From the NCBI GenBank assembly GCA_014381305.1, contig JACNLW010000049.1:1-41568 (forward strand): a stretch of DNA of 41,568 nt. Reading direction: 5' to 3'. Every line of letters begins with the position of its first letter. Positions within the stretch are counted from its first letter, which is position 1. The notes below the pieces were generated by a model. The model did not search any database. It saw only the letters and a list, made by a program, of their open reading frames with translations, and had not been told where the DNA came from. Origin of the DNA: Planctomycetota bacterium. Its GTDB lineage: Bacteria; Planctomycetota; Phycisphaerae; Phycisphaerales; SM1A02. The position numbers and the translations under genes are program-made. Shown one piece after another: positions 1 through 7,173 of this stretch.

Positions 1-24
1 AATGAGCGGCAGGAGGTCCGCATT

Positions 25-243
25 ATGCTTGTAATTACACGAAGAGAAGGGGAAGAAGTAGTCATCGGGGATCCAGCACACCCAATTGGTATTGTTCGAA
101 TAGCCTCGATCAAAGGTGATCGAGTTCGGATTGCTTTGGATTTCCCACGAGATATTCCTGTACATCGCTCTGAGGTTGCGAATCAGATAGTAACCAAGGG
201 TCCATCCATCGCAGGCAAGATCCGCCCCGCTTCTAACAAATAA
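25..243 (+). CDS. csrA: CsrA-family carbon storage regulator
   Basis: A 72-residue protein starting MLVITRREGEEVVIGD, the typical N-terminus of the CsrA/RsmA RNA-binding family. The middle GDRVRIALDFPRDIPVHR matches the family core, where VHR is the conserved RNA-contacting end of the small beta-barrel dimer. Family members bind GGA motifs in mRNA leaders and control translation of metabolic and motility genes; the targets here are not visible. A strong Shine-Dalgarno, AGGAGGT, lies at 11-17, 7 nt before the ATG. The roughly 20-residue tail beyond the usual core is basic. Whatever lies upstream (often fliW or flagellar genes) is outside the window. Confidence 0.93.
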   Translation: MLVITRREGEEVVIGDPAHPIGIVRIASIKGDRVRIALDFPRDIPVHRSEVANQIVTKGPSIAGKIRPASNK

Positions 244-319
244 CACATTCGAAAAAGCTTCGAACATTCCCATCCGTCCATTTTGGATGACTGCTGTGAT
301 ATGCAATGGACCTCTGTCT

Positions 320-625
320 GGGGGTCAAATGTCCGCCGTTCGTACTTTATTAGGGATGGGGTCTGACCCCGGGGTCAGGTCCGGGGGTCAGACCCCGGGG
401 TCAGGTCAAAGGGTCAGGTCAAAGGGTCAGGTCAAAGGGTCAGGTCCGGGGGTCAGTTTTACCAATTTAACGGTGAGTCTAGACCGCGGGTCAAATGTCC
501 GCCGTTCGTACTTTGTTAGGGATGGGGTCTGACCCCGGGGTCAGGTCAAAGGGTCAGGTCCGAGGGTCAGACCCCGGGGTCAAATGTCCGCCGTTCGCGC
601 TTCATGTCAGGGATGGGGTCAGGTC
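320..625. repeat. GGGTCA-type 13-bp repeat array, locus 1, with three copies of a cap sequence
   Basis: From 372 to 449 six units of exactly 13 nt follow one another, each starting GGGTCAG: GGGTCAGGTCAAA, GGGTCAGGTCCGG and GGGTCAGACCCCG. A second run of three units covers 538-576. Each run is next to a unique-looking cap that starts GGGTCAAATGTCCGCCGTTC and ends near AGGGATGGGGTC. The cap occurs about 323-361, 489-528 and, more diverged, 577-619. The near-palindrome GGGGTCTGACCCC at 358-370 is the point where the array changes strand. The same array type returns near 36137 and 41331. Short open frames through this stretch read only the repeat and are not genes. Confidence 0.9.
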
Positions 626-629
626 TATA

Positions 630-905
630 AAAAAGGTTCGCAGCAAGTGGTGGGGCATGCTGCGAACCGAGGAAGTGTGACCAGACTGTCGTCCGATCGA
701 CTTGAGGAATGGTTCTCGACACGGTGAGATGTCGAGAACCGAAGTTGGGTAGTGCTTCGCCTCCATGCGAGCACACGCTCCTTTGAGGACCGTCCGTGGT
801 CCAAGTATCGCGACCTCTGGCCTGATCGCTGATTCAAGATGCAAAGAGGAGGCATCGTCCGTGACGCCGAACCCCTCGCAGGCTAAGCGTCCCTGCTTAG
901 CCTTA
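630..905 (-). ncRNA. Hairpin-rich region, candidate structured RNA or long mraZ 3-prime UTR
   Basis: No convincing gene lies between the repeat array and mraZ, but the stretch is dense in exact inverted repeats: 881-888/895-902 (GGCTAAGC), 787-791/798-802 (GGACC), 752-756/770-774 with 758-760/767-769, 711-721/730-740 (GGTTCTCGACA, 11 bp), and finally the terminator stem 635-645/658-668. The strand is set by the T-run after the last stem. RNase P, tmRNA and SRP RNA core sequences were looked for by eye and not found. It could be an independent small RNA or the processed tail of the mraZ transcript. Its identity is unknown. Confidence 0.45.
635..668 (-). terminator. Rho-independent terminator, minus strand
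   Basis: Perfect 11-bp stem, 635-645 (GGTTCGCAGCA) with 658-668 (TGCTGCGAACC), and a 12-nt loop. On the minus strand the stem is followed directly by TTTTTT (629-634 region), so it should end leftward transcription coming from mraZ or from the hairpin-rich stretch between them. Confidence 0.75.
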
Positions 906-918
906 TAGAACAGGTGAT

Positions 919-1401
919 TCATTGTGTTCCCCCTACCGAATCGTTTGAATTTGTTGTTCTCTGTTTTCTCGCGCGATTCCATATTTCCGGAAGTTTCGGA
1001 AGTTTTTCCCCAAGCGAAGCTTTCCATTTCGCTGCATCTCTGATTTCGATATGATCCCGCACGCCAATCACTACTGCTTGGGATCCGATCCCTGCATATT
1101 CCAACAGCGTTTCTGGAAGGCGAATTCGCCCCGCTTTGTCTATTTCGATTCGCTTCGATTGTGAATAGAGCAGTTGCTCGTATTCCATCACATCTTCGTC
1201 TGGAAGCAGCGAATGATCGAGAGATTTTGACATTGCTTCGAAAGTCGATTCCGACCAAAGGAAAATACTCCCTGCTGATCCCGGTGAAGCATATACCACG
1301 CTTGAGCCCGATCCCATTGCAAATCCACAGCGCATCTCTGTTGGTATTGACAAACGATGTTTGTCGTCGATTGATCTCTCGGTGTTTCCTGTAAATAACA
1401 T
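919..1401 (-). CDS. mraZ: MraZ transcriptional regulator
   Basis: A 160-residue protein with two SpoVT/AbrB-type half-domains, each carrying the MraZ signature: IDDKHRLSIP at residues 11-20 and IDKAGRIRLP at 87-96. MraZ proteins form ring-shaped oligomers, bind repeated TGGG boxes upstream of their own gene and usually control the division and cell-wall cluster. Here the operator is present upstream (1435-1458), but rsmH, ftsL and the other dcw genes do not follow; transcription instead runs into a hairpin-rich stretch and a terminator. No clear Shine-Dalgarno precedes the ATG at 1401. The C-terminus (about 140-160) is a polar tail beyond the family core. Confidence 0.92.
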   Translation of the reverse strand: MLFTGNTERSIDDKHRLSIPTEMRCGFAMGSGSSVVYASPGSAGSIFLWSESTFEAMSKSLDHSLLPDEDVMEYEQLLYSQSKRIEIDKAGRIRLPETLLEYAGIGSQAVVIGVRDHIEIRDAAKWKASLGEKLPKLPEIWNRARKQRTTNSNDSVGGTQ

Positions 1402-1434
1402 GGGTTGCTTTGTGGGATTCCATTATCTTTCGTC

Positions 1435-1458
1435 CCCACAGTACCCCATATTTACCCA
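1435..1458 (-). promoter_or_regulatory. MraZ operator, three TGGG boxes
   Basis: On the minus strand TGGG occurs at 1458-1455, 1448-1445 and 1438-1435, exactly 10 nt apart, starting 34 nt upstream of the mraZ ATG. This is the arrangement known for MraZ-binding sites (direct TGGGN boxes on one face of the helix), so autoregulation of mraZ is likely. A further TGGGG lies upstream near 1515-1519 but out of the regular spacing. Confidence 0.75.
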
Positions 1459-1555
1459 CTTTGCAACACTTTCTTGAGAAAAGCTGAACTCTTCTGTTAT
1501 CAGACCTTGCTTTTCCCCACATCTGTGCCACTCTAAGTATAGTCGAGTGCAGTAC

Positions 1556-1578
1556 TTGCGCACGTTTTACGTGCGCAA
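1556..1578. promoter_or_regulatory. Perfect 10-bp inverted repeat in the leader of the flavin-reductase-like gene
   Basis: TTGCGCACGT at 1556-1565 pairs with ACGTGCGCAA at 1569-1578 across a 3-nt TTT loop. It ends 16 nt before the ATG at 1595 and has no T-run on either side, so it is not an ordinary terminator. It may be a regulator-binding palindrome or a leader hairpin. Confidence 0.4.
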
Positions 1579-1594
1579 AGTCGAAGAGAGAAAA

Positions 1595-2131
1595 ATGAAT
1601 TCTGATCCACAAATAATCCACAATGCCCTTCGCTCTATTCCCAGCGGGCTATTTGTGCTGACATGCGCGTACGATAAATTCCGAACTGGCATCCTTACAA
1701 GTTGGGTGCAGCAATGCAGCAGCGACCCGCCAATGCTGGTTGTTGCAGTGAAAAAGGGTCAAACCATTGAACCGATGCTCAGAGATGCTCGTGCTTTTGT
1801 CCTGAACATGATGCCAGCAGGTGACCGCCGTTCCATTCACCGGTTTGGCAAACCACTCGAACGCACTGATGATCCATTCCTCTCAATAGAATTCGACACC
1901 GCCGTCACTGGTACTCCAATCCTAAAAAATGCAATTGGATGGTTCGACTGCGAGTTAGAGGGACACCTCTCCCCAGATGCAGATTGCAGATTATATTTAG
2001 GTCGTGTTGTTGCAGCAAAATTGAATACAGTTCAAAAAATTACCAAGCCCGTTTCCGTTGAAACACCTGTTCTAGATCAACGGAACAGACGAAAGGCTCC
2101 GAAAAAAGTTGCGAGCAAACACAACACGTAA
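1595..2131 (+). CDS. Flavin reductase-like FMN-binding split-barrel protein
   Basis: A 178-residue protein related to the flavin reductase-like domain family (PF01613). The N-terminal half shows the expected order: IPSGLFVLTCAYDKFRTG, then TSWVQQCSSDPPMLVVAVKKG, then AFVLNMMPAGDR; these line an FMN-binding split barrel. Members reduce free flavin with NAD(P)H or act as FMN flavoproteins; the substrate cannot be told. The tail from about residue 155 is basic and probably disordered. The ATG at 1595 is preferred over an in-frame GTG at 1547 because GAAGAGAG precedes it and the domain begins there. The gene is divergent from mraZ and its stop directly abuts the convergent glycosyltransferase gene. 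Confidence 0.75.
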   Translation: MNSDPQIIHNALRSIPSGLFVLTCAYDKFRTGILTSWVQQCSSDPPMLVVAVKKGQTIEPMLRDARAFVLNMMPAGDRRSIHRFGKPLERTDDPFLSIEFDTAVTGTPILKNAIGWFDCELEGHLSPDADCRLYLGRVVAAKLNTVQKITKPVSVETPVLDQRNRRKAPKKVASKHNT

Positions 2132-3169
2132 TTACTGCAGTCGCAACTGAAATCCTTCTACAAATTTTGATGGCGAAGCAATCGATCGTACTCTTGCTGC
2201 GATTTCTAATCCTTTGCTAGAAATGCGATCAGAATCTTTAACGAGTTCTGCTGCCCATGCACTTAACTCAGAAACAGTAGAAACCCACGCGATTCTTGGG
2301 CCTAATGTTGGGACACCAGCAATTGCATGTTTGTTTGATGCAACAACAGGCGTCCCACTTGCAGATGCTGACAACAAGTCTAACACGCCTTCAAGTGCGC
2401 CATGTACGATGGAAGTTGGCGCCCATGCAAAAGCAGCAGCGTGCACTACATCAATCAAACGGATTCCACCCATCGTTCTCCGTACATTTGTTGCTAAATG
2501 ATGCTCCTCTAAAGCGAAATAAAGTTCTGAATAAAACACGTATGAATCAGAAACCACAACAGTCACGTCAATTTCCAACGATTTCATTTTCACAACAAAC
2601 GCTACTATTTCTTGCCACTTTCCGACATCGTTCACGATCGCAACGAGCAATGCGTTCACTGGTATTTGCAAACCACTGAATACTGATCTTGAATCTACAA
2701 CAAGAGTTTTCGCATCAATTCCTACAAGGGGTTCCATCACTGTTTGTGCATTGCGTGTACTTTTTTTCATTAACTCTCCGCACGTCCATGTTGTTGGTAT
2801 CACGCGATCAACTTCTATCTCTGGAATATCCACAGCATCGATAGAGTCAACAAATCCGATGACTTGATGCGTAGTGTCAATCCCTGAAACTGCTACTGTG
2901 GAATTCCAACCCCACGCAAGCAGATAATCTCGTTTTGTTGCAATTGCTCTGCGGAGACGGTTGCCGAGTGTGCGGGATTTGTTTTCGAGCCCCTGAACAG
3001 AACCTAACACAGAAAACCCTTGTGTTCGTAATTCGTTTGATTCTAACGCATTGCCAAGTACAAGAACGTTGTGTTCTTTTGGTAATCGTTGAGTCAGCAA
3101 TTTCATTAACCCGACCATTGCACGGGATGACGGTTCCGAAAAAGGTGCGATGACATGTAAAAATGACAA
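2132..3169 (-). CDS. Glycosyltransferase-like protein (GT-B, group 1 type)
   Basis: A 345-residue protein resembling GT4-type glycosyltransferases. It starts FLHVIAPFSEPSSRAMVG, the usual first strand and donor/acceptor loop. Residues about 255-300 contain the family C-terminal nucleotide-sugar region: SIVHGALEGVLDLLSASASGT followed by PVVAS, matching the pattern E-x7-E...A-x-G-x-PVV, though the second acidic residue seems replaced by Ser. The start is probably TTG at 3169, because the N-terminal strand begins there and no upstream ATG is in frame. It lies 2 nt after the lipoprotein gene stop, so it is the last gene of the DUF2752-lipoprotein operon. Sugar and acceptor are unknown, and with the altered acidic position it may be non-catalytic. 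Confidence 0.65.
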   Translation of the reverse strand: MSFLHVIAPFSEPSSRAMVGLMKLLTQRLPKEHNVLVLGNALESNELRTQGFSVLGSVQGLENKSRTLGNRLRRAIATKRDYLLAWGWNSTVAVSGIDTTHQVIGFVDSIDAVDIPEIEVDRVIPTTWTCGELMKKSTRNAQTVMEPLVGIDAKTLVVDSRSVFSGLQIPVNALLVAIVNDVGKWQEIVAFVVKMKSLEIDVTVVVSDSYVFYSELYFALEEHHLATNVRRTMGGIRLIDVVHAAAFAWAPTSIVHGALEGVLDLLSASASGTPVVASNKHAIAGVPTLGPRIAWVSTVSELSAWAAELVKDSDRISSKGLEIAARVRSIASPSKFVEGFQLRLQ

Positions 3170-3171
3170 TG

Positions 3172-3828
3172 TTATTTGCGTTCTAAGTTTTCACCCAAAC
3201 GACCAGTCGTATGTGTGTAGAACAACTTTGCGACTGCGTCGCCTAGTTTATCAGCAAGGACAGTTGATAATTTTCTAGATGCACTTACGCTAGAAATCTG
3301 GTGGGGATCTACACGTTGCAAGGCTGCTCGCACCTTGTGAGCTGCCTCAATAGAGTCAGGAGCAGGAAACAACTGTGCCCTCGTTTCAACATCAACGACT
3401 CGAACACTACAACCTGCTAGCGGAGCCGCGTTGTGTCCATCGACTGACAAGATAAAAGTAGTCGTTTCTACATAAATAACAACCGATGCCCCAACTGCTT
3501 TTCCAATCGCACCTATTGTCAAAATAGACCCACTTCGATCTTGCGCATCGGCATATCGCATCGCATCGCGAGGAGAAATCATTTCAACAACCAATTCGCG
3601 TTCAAGCAATTCCGATGTTATTTTATCTGCAACGACACTTTTAAGCCTGCTTGGATGCATAATGTTGTGGCGATCATCCACAAAAACAACTGTTTTTTTC
3701 TGGGGCAATTCAAACAACGCTATTTGTTCCGGATCTGGTGAAACGACATACGCAACACCCGCAACTATATTACAAGAAGTAAGAAAACAAGCAACGAGAA
3801 CAAACGAACAGATAACTATTACTTTCAT
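3172..3828 (-). CDS. Predicted lipoprotein, second of a related pair
   Basis: A 218-residue protein with an N-terminal hydrophobic stretch and lipobox FLTSC, with the lipidated Cys at residue 19, so it is probably membrane-anchored. The mature part contains a short-range alpha/beta pattern (VVFVDDRHNIMHP, then ASVVIYVETTTFILS). It looks distantly related to the protein encoded just upstream; both resemble small periplasmic domains of the CsgG/LpoB kind, but this is a loose impression. The start at 3828 overlaps the upstream stop as ATGA, implying translational coupling. A longer in-frame start would place residues before the signal peptide and is unlikely. Function unknown. Confidence 0.7.
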   Translation of the reverse strand: MKVIVICSFVLVACFLTSCNIVAGVAYVVSPDPEQIALFELPQKKTVVFVDDRHNIMHPSRLKSVVADKITSELLERELVVEMISPRDAMRYADAQDRSGSILTIGAIGKAVGASVVIYVETTTFILSVDGHNAAPLAGCSVRVVDVETRAQLFPAPDSIEAAHKVRAALQRVDPHQISSVSASRKLSTVLADKLGDAVAKLFYTHTTGRLGENLERK

Positions 3829-4517
3829 GTATCTAACTCCGGCCTGTAACGATCTGGGTTTTTTGGTTCTAAATGAAAGTAAAAAAGCCAAGCTGTTTGC
3901 TTCATAAATTCAGTGAGTAAACCACGAGCAATATCAGCTTCGTCAGCTTCTTGCCTTGCTAAAACACTTGGTCGACGGGGGAATGTTGCAGCGATTGTAA
4001 ACACATCAGTGAATCCATCTTGTTCATACGCACCCTTTTCAACGACTCCGATTGTTGCCTCACAAAGACCTTCCCACAACCATTCATTTCCGGGAGGTGT
4101 CAAACGATACTCATGTAAGTCTATGTAGATAACTCGATCAACCTTCAATGTTTCAATCAATTCGCTTGTTGGCATCGCGGACCACTGCGGTGTGTTGAAT
4201 TGCCACTGCGCTACTAGAGATGGATCAAGTATTCGAACATTTTGCACACCCCCAGTTCCCTCTGAAGACGCTTTCGCCAACCGTGCAACAACGCCCTCGG
4301 CAATCAAATTGGCGATGCCAGGGTGTTGATAATGAACAGAGAGGTTCGCCGTAATTACAACTGCAACTGTTTGATCGTCAAGGCTGTACTGTGGATGTGT
4401 TTCCACCAATTTTTGATCTTCGAACGATTGCTTCACTGCACCGCCAAATGCAAAAATAGAACAGCCACACAAAACTGTGCAAGCCAAGAGATAGATACAT
4501 AATTGAATTCGTTTCAT
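3825..4517 (-). CDS. Predicted lipoprotein, first of a related pair
   Basis: A 230-residue protein whose signal peptide ends in VLCGC, lipidated Cys at residue 19. Mature features: QTVAVVITANLSVHYQHPG, then a DRVIYIDLHEYRLTPPG strand pair, and a C-terminal ARGLLTEFMKQTAWLFYFHL helix that parallels the C-terminal helix of its downstream neighbour (ADKLGDAVAKLFYTH). It starts at 4517, overlapping the upstream DUF2752 stop as ATGA, and ends in an ATGA overlap with the next lipoprotein, so three genes appear translationally coupled. I do not recognise a named family. A role in envelope assembly is only suggested by location. Confidence 0.7.
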   Translation of the reverse strand: MKRIQLCIYLLACTVLCGCSIFAFGGAVKQSFEDQKLVETHPQYSLDDQTVAVVITANLSVHYQHPGIANLIAEGVVARLAKASSEGTGGVQNVRILDPSLVAQWQFNTPQWSAMPTSELIETLKVDRVIYIDLHEYRLTPPGNEWLWEGLCEATIGVVEKGAYEQDGFTDVFTIAATFPRRPSVLARQEADEADIARGLLTEFMKQTAWLFYFHLEPKNPDRYRPELDT

Positions 4518-4972
4518 AAAAACCATCCTCGATGAACAAGGATTTTATACACCCAAGCGAATGCTGCTAGCCCTGCAACGATAAAAAGTGTTTTTGTTGT
4601 CATCCAACGATACCAAAAGGCTACTTTGGGACGACCCGTCAGAACAATTATGAGGGCCAATATCCCTGTTATTGCCACAAAAACAGCGAGAAACATGCCA
4701 AATGGCTGCGTTTTTAACGCTGATATAAAATTTCCTCTCACTGTGTAAGAAAATGCAGTTGTCATCCCACAAGTGGGACATGGCAGATCCACAGCGACAA
4801 TCCAGCCGCACTGGGGAAGACCCAATTGCTTATGCGTGCCAACACCATCAGCTGAAGGTGAAAGCCATGCTGCGACAGAGAGAATGACGATTGCGCCTAT
4901 TCCAACAATCAGCGCTTGCAGTCGTCTTGAACTTGGCCGCGGAGAATAATTTGACTCGACGTTTGATTCCAT
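4514..4972 (-). CDS. DUF2752 membrane protein
   Basis: A 152-residue protein with the DUF2752 signature CPTCGMTTAF (about residues 83-92), a di-cysteine motif preceded by a Gly/Pro-rich segment (LGLPQCGWIVAVDLPCPTCG). Membrane segments are predicted at about 20-38, 105-126 and 133-148. The family is common in Bacteroidetes and Planctomycetota and has no established function. The ATG at 4972 fits best: earlier in-frame starts lie across the divergent dipeptidase gene and encode unrelated sequence. It is the first gene of the operon running to the glycosyltransferase and is transcribed divergently from the dipeptidase, with 57 nt between them. Confidence 0.8.
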   Translation of the reverse strand: MESNVESNYSPRPSSRRLQALIVGIGAIVILSVAAWLSPSADGVGTHKQLGLPQCGWIVAVDLPCPTCGMTTAFSYTVRGNFISALKTQPFGMFLAVFVAITGILALIIVLTGRPKVAFWYRWMTTKTLFIVAGLAAFAWVYKILVHRGWFL

Positions 4973-5029
4973 GCGTCGGTACAGGATACCAACACATGCA
5001 ATAGAACATCGCACATTCTCTGATACTGT

Positions 5030-6043
5030 ATGCAAATGCAAACACATTGGGTCGACGGACATGTAGATTTGGCATACATCGCACTTGGTGGCAGAGATAT
5101 TCTTCAAAAATGCACCGCCAGACAGGATGAATGTATATCCATTCCAGACCTTAACAAAGGTCATGTCAAAACAATTGCAGGAACAATCTACACATCACCT
5201 GAGGACCATATCCTTGGTTATAAAAAGGACGACAGCAACGATGCTTTCCTTCAGGGTAAAAAACAATTAGATCTATACCTTGACTTGCACAAACAAGGTC
5301 ATATTCAATTGTTGCACGCGAAACAACTTGTCAATAACTCGAGTTCGCTTGAAGTGCTCCTGCTTATGGAAGGCGCTGATCCAATTAGAAACATCGATGA
5401 TGTTTCATGGTGGTACAACCGCGGTCTTCGTATTGTCGGATTAACTTGGTCAACCGGCACAAGATACGCTGGTGGAAATGATTGCACACACGGATTAACT
5501 GACGAAGGAAAAGCACTAGTCCAAACATTAGATGCGCATGACATGTTGCATGACGCGTCTCATTTATCCGTGCAGTCTTTCGAAGATCTTGTTTCGTGCA
5601 CAGACCGTGTCATCATTGCGAGCCATTCAAACAGTCGTAACGTCCTTCAATCTGATTCCCAGCGCAATTTACTTGACGAACAAGCAAAAGAGATTTTCAA
5701 GCGTGGCGGTGTCATTGGTCTTAATCTTTGCACAATGTTTCTTTCAAAAACATTCTCTGATACATCACAAACTGCAACGATTGATGATTGTGTTGAACAC
5801 ATTTTCCATCTCTGTGATCTTGCGGGGAATAGAAACCAAATTGCACTTGGTAGTGATTTCGACGGCGGATTCACTCCAAAGCATTTACCAATCGGTTTGA
5901 AACATCCTTCGCAGTTACCATATTTGTTAGACCGCCTTCAAGAACAAGGGTTCGATGAAAACGAACTTCACTCATTTGCACATGGCGCTTGGGAGCGGTT
6001 GTATGAAAATCAATTCAGCGGCGTGCAAAACCAACCAGTGTGA
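5030..6043 (+). CDS. Membrane dipeptidase-type metallopeptidase (M19)
   Basis: A 337-residue renal-dipeptidase family (M19) enzyme. All binuclear zinc ligands seem present: H11 and D13 in DGHVDL, E114 in LLLMEGADP, H178 in DASHLS and H199 in IASHSNSR; D276/D278 in GSDFDGG is the conserved C-terminal acidic site. Members hydrolyse dipeptides, including some with D-residues, so a role in peptide or peptidoglycan-fragment turnover is possible. No signal peptide is seen, so it is probably cytoplasmic despite the family name. ATG at 5030 or 5036 are both possible. Its last 34 nt overlap the convergent gene end at 6010. Confidence 0.88.
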   Translation: MQMQTHWVDGHVDLAYIALGGRDILQKCTARQDECISIPDLNKGHVKTIAGTIYTSPEDHILGYKKDDSNDAFLQGKKQLDLYLDLHKQGHIQLLHAKQLVNNSSSLEVLLLMEGADPIRNIDDVSWWYNRGLRIVGLTWSTGTRYAGGNDCTHGLTDEGKALVQTLDAHDMLHDASHLSVQSFEDLVSCTDRVIIASHSNSRNVLQSDSQRNLLDEQAKEIFKRGGVIGLNLCTMFLSKTFSDTSQTATIDDCVEHIFHLCDLAGNRNQIALGSDFDGGFTPKHLPIGLKHPSQLPYLLDRLQEQGFDENELHSFAHGAWERLYENQFSGVQNQPV

Positions 6044-7173
6044 CCATCAACTTCTACTTCGGTAAGGAGATGCAGGGCAAGATCTGTTCCATGGAGATCG
6101 GCAACTAAAAGTGCATTGTCTGTAAAGACATGCTGCTGCGGCGTGTGCGATGTGTCGATCTCCATTGCACCGCACGCCATCGTGATCAATTCACGATGTC
6201 GCATCGCCCAACCAGAAACGATCGTTGCATCACGAAAATCTTCTGCATCTGCAAGAACATGTAGTTTGCCATCGGTGTCGATTGCAAGTTCAACTTCTTC
6301 GTGTTCGGGGCAGCGGGGCTTAATACCGATCAGACCCTCTACATAAGAAGCGAACGTTTGTTTTTCTCGTTTCTCTTGTGTGACCATTGGAGGTGTTTCA
6401 ATAACTGGTTCCTCAATAACTGGTTCGTCAATGTGAACAACAGGACGGGGTGTAAGTGGAATTGTCTGTTCAACATCTTGCATCTTTTGTGGTTCTGGTG
6501 TTCTTTGTGATGCTGCTCGAATGCGAGTGAGGATATCAACAATTCCGCTTGTTCTTGGGAAACTTCCTTGTGATGCCACTCTGCTCGTTGAACCCATCGC
6601 AGGCAATGGTTGGCTTACAGAAAGTTGCACGCCAAGTTGATGGTGTGCTGTTTGAACAATTCGATTTGCTGCATCCTGTGCTGCGCGTTCTTCGGTGCCG
6701 ACAATGACAAGGTTCATCGTTGGAGTCGCTTCAATGTTTCCAGAAGCGACGACAAGTCCCTTCAACAAACGATATGCACCTACGACAGCTGCTTGATCAG
6801 CACCAGAAAGTAATGTGATTCGATCTGCATCACAATGTAACAGTGCTGTTGAATCTGCATCTGATGGAGGTTGAACCATCCAGTTCCTTACTTTTGCACC
6901 GAGTATTTCAAACGCATCTTCTAGTGAGTTGCACTGAGAAATGTCGACGTCAATATCACCGACAATTGCTAGATCTACAGTGTCATCATGCATTCGAATC
7001 AGTGCACCGATGCCACCCGAAGATTCTCTTCCAGCGTAGGGAATGAGCCACAACCCGCCCTGCACTGGCAAGTGTCCAAGCAACAACAAATCTACTGACG
7101 AACGAATAGGCGACGGTTCATCAACCGTCGTAAAGAGTTCTGCAAGATGTGCGTAATCAGAGTTCGCTGCCAT
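6010..7173 (-). CDS. P-loop-less MinD/FlhG-like partner of the adjacent ParA
   Basis: A 387-residue protein without a confident name. Residues about 110-190 read ADRITLLSGADQAAVVGAY, then a helix and MNLVIVGTEERAAQDAANRI, the pattern of the second half of MinD/FlhG ATPases (switch strand, long helix, then strand and helix). No Walker A lysine motif is found in the N-terminal part, so ATP hydrolysis is unlikely. A Pro/Glu-rich linker follows (about 225-265), then an acidic C-terminal domain (270-387). Its start overlaps the ParA gene by 17 nt, so the two probably act together, the degenerate subunit perhaps as regulator or cargo adaptor. That role is inference. Confidence 0.55.
   Translation of the reverse strand: MAANSDYAHLAELFTTVDEPSPIRSSVDLLLLGHLPVQGGLWLIPYAGRESSGGIGALIRMHDDTVDLAIVGDIDVDISQCNSLEDAFEILGAKVRNWMVQPPSDADSTALLHCDADRITLLSGADQAAVVGAYRLLKGLVVASGNIEATPTMNLVIVGTEERAAQDAANRIVQTAHHQLGVQLSVSQPLPAMGSTSRVASQGSFPRTSGIVDILTRIRAASQRTPEPQKMQDVEQTIPLTPRPVVHIDEPVIEEPVIETPPMVTQEKREKQTFASYVEGLIGIKPRCPEHEEVELAIDTDGKLHVLADAEDFRDATIVSGWAMRHRELITMACGAMEIDTSHTPQQHVFTDNALLVADLHGTDLALHLLTEVEVDGHTGWFCTPLN

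Noticed and set aside
247-263. TTCGAA...TTCGAA pairing after csrA as a terminator
   Set aside because: Only 6 bp, no T-run, and the sequence is a simple self-palindrome that occurs easily by chance.
320-625. CRISPR array
   Set aside because: Units are contiguous 13-mers without unique spacers, and there are no cas genes.
287-680. Plus-strand open frames across repeat locus 1
   Set aside because: They encode repeated GVRSGGQ-like residues drawn from the array, with no domain or ribosome site.
630-905. RNase P RNA, tmRNA or SRP RNA in the hairpin-rich stretch (GACCAGACTGTCG resembles the 5-prime end of RNase P RNA)
   Set aside because: The conserved core blocks of these RNAs, such as GAGGAAAGTCC for RNase P, are missing on both strands.
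602-1621. Long minus-strand open frame overlapping mraZ in another frame
   Set aside because: It is out of frame with the clear MraZ protein, and no family features were seen.
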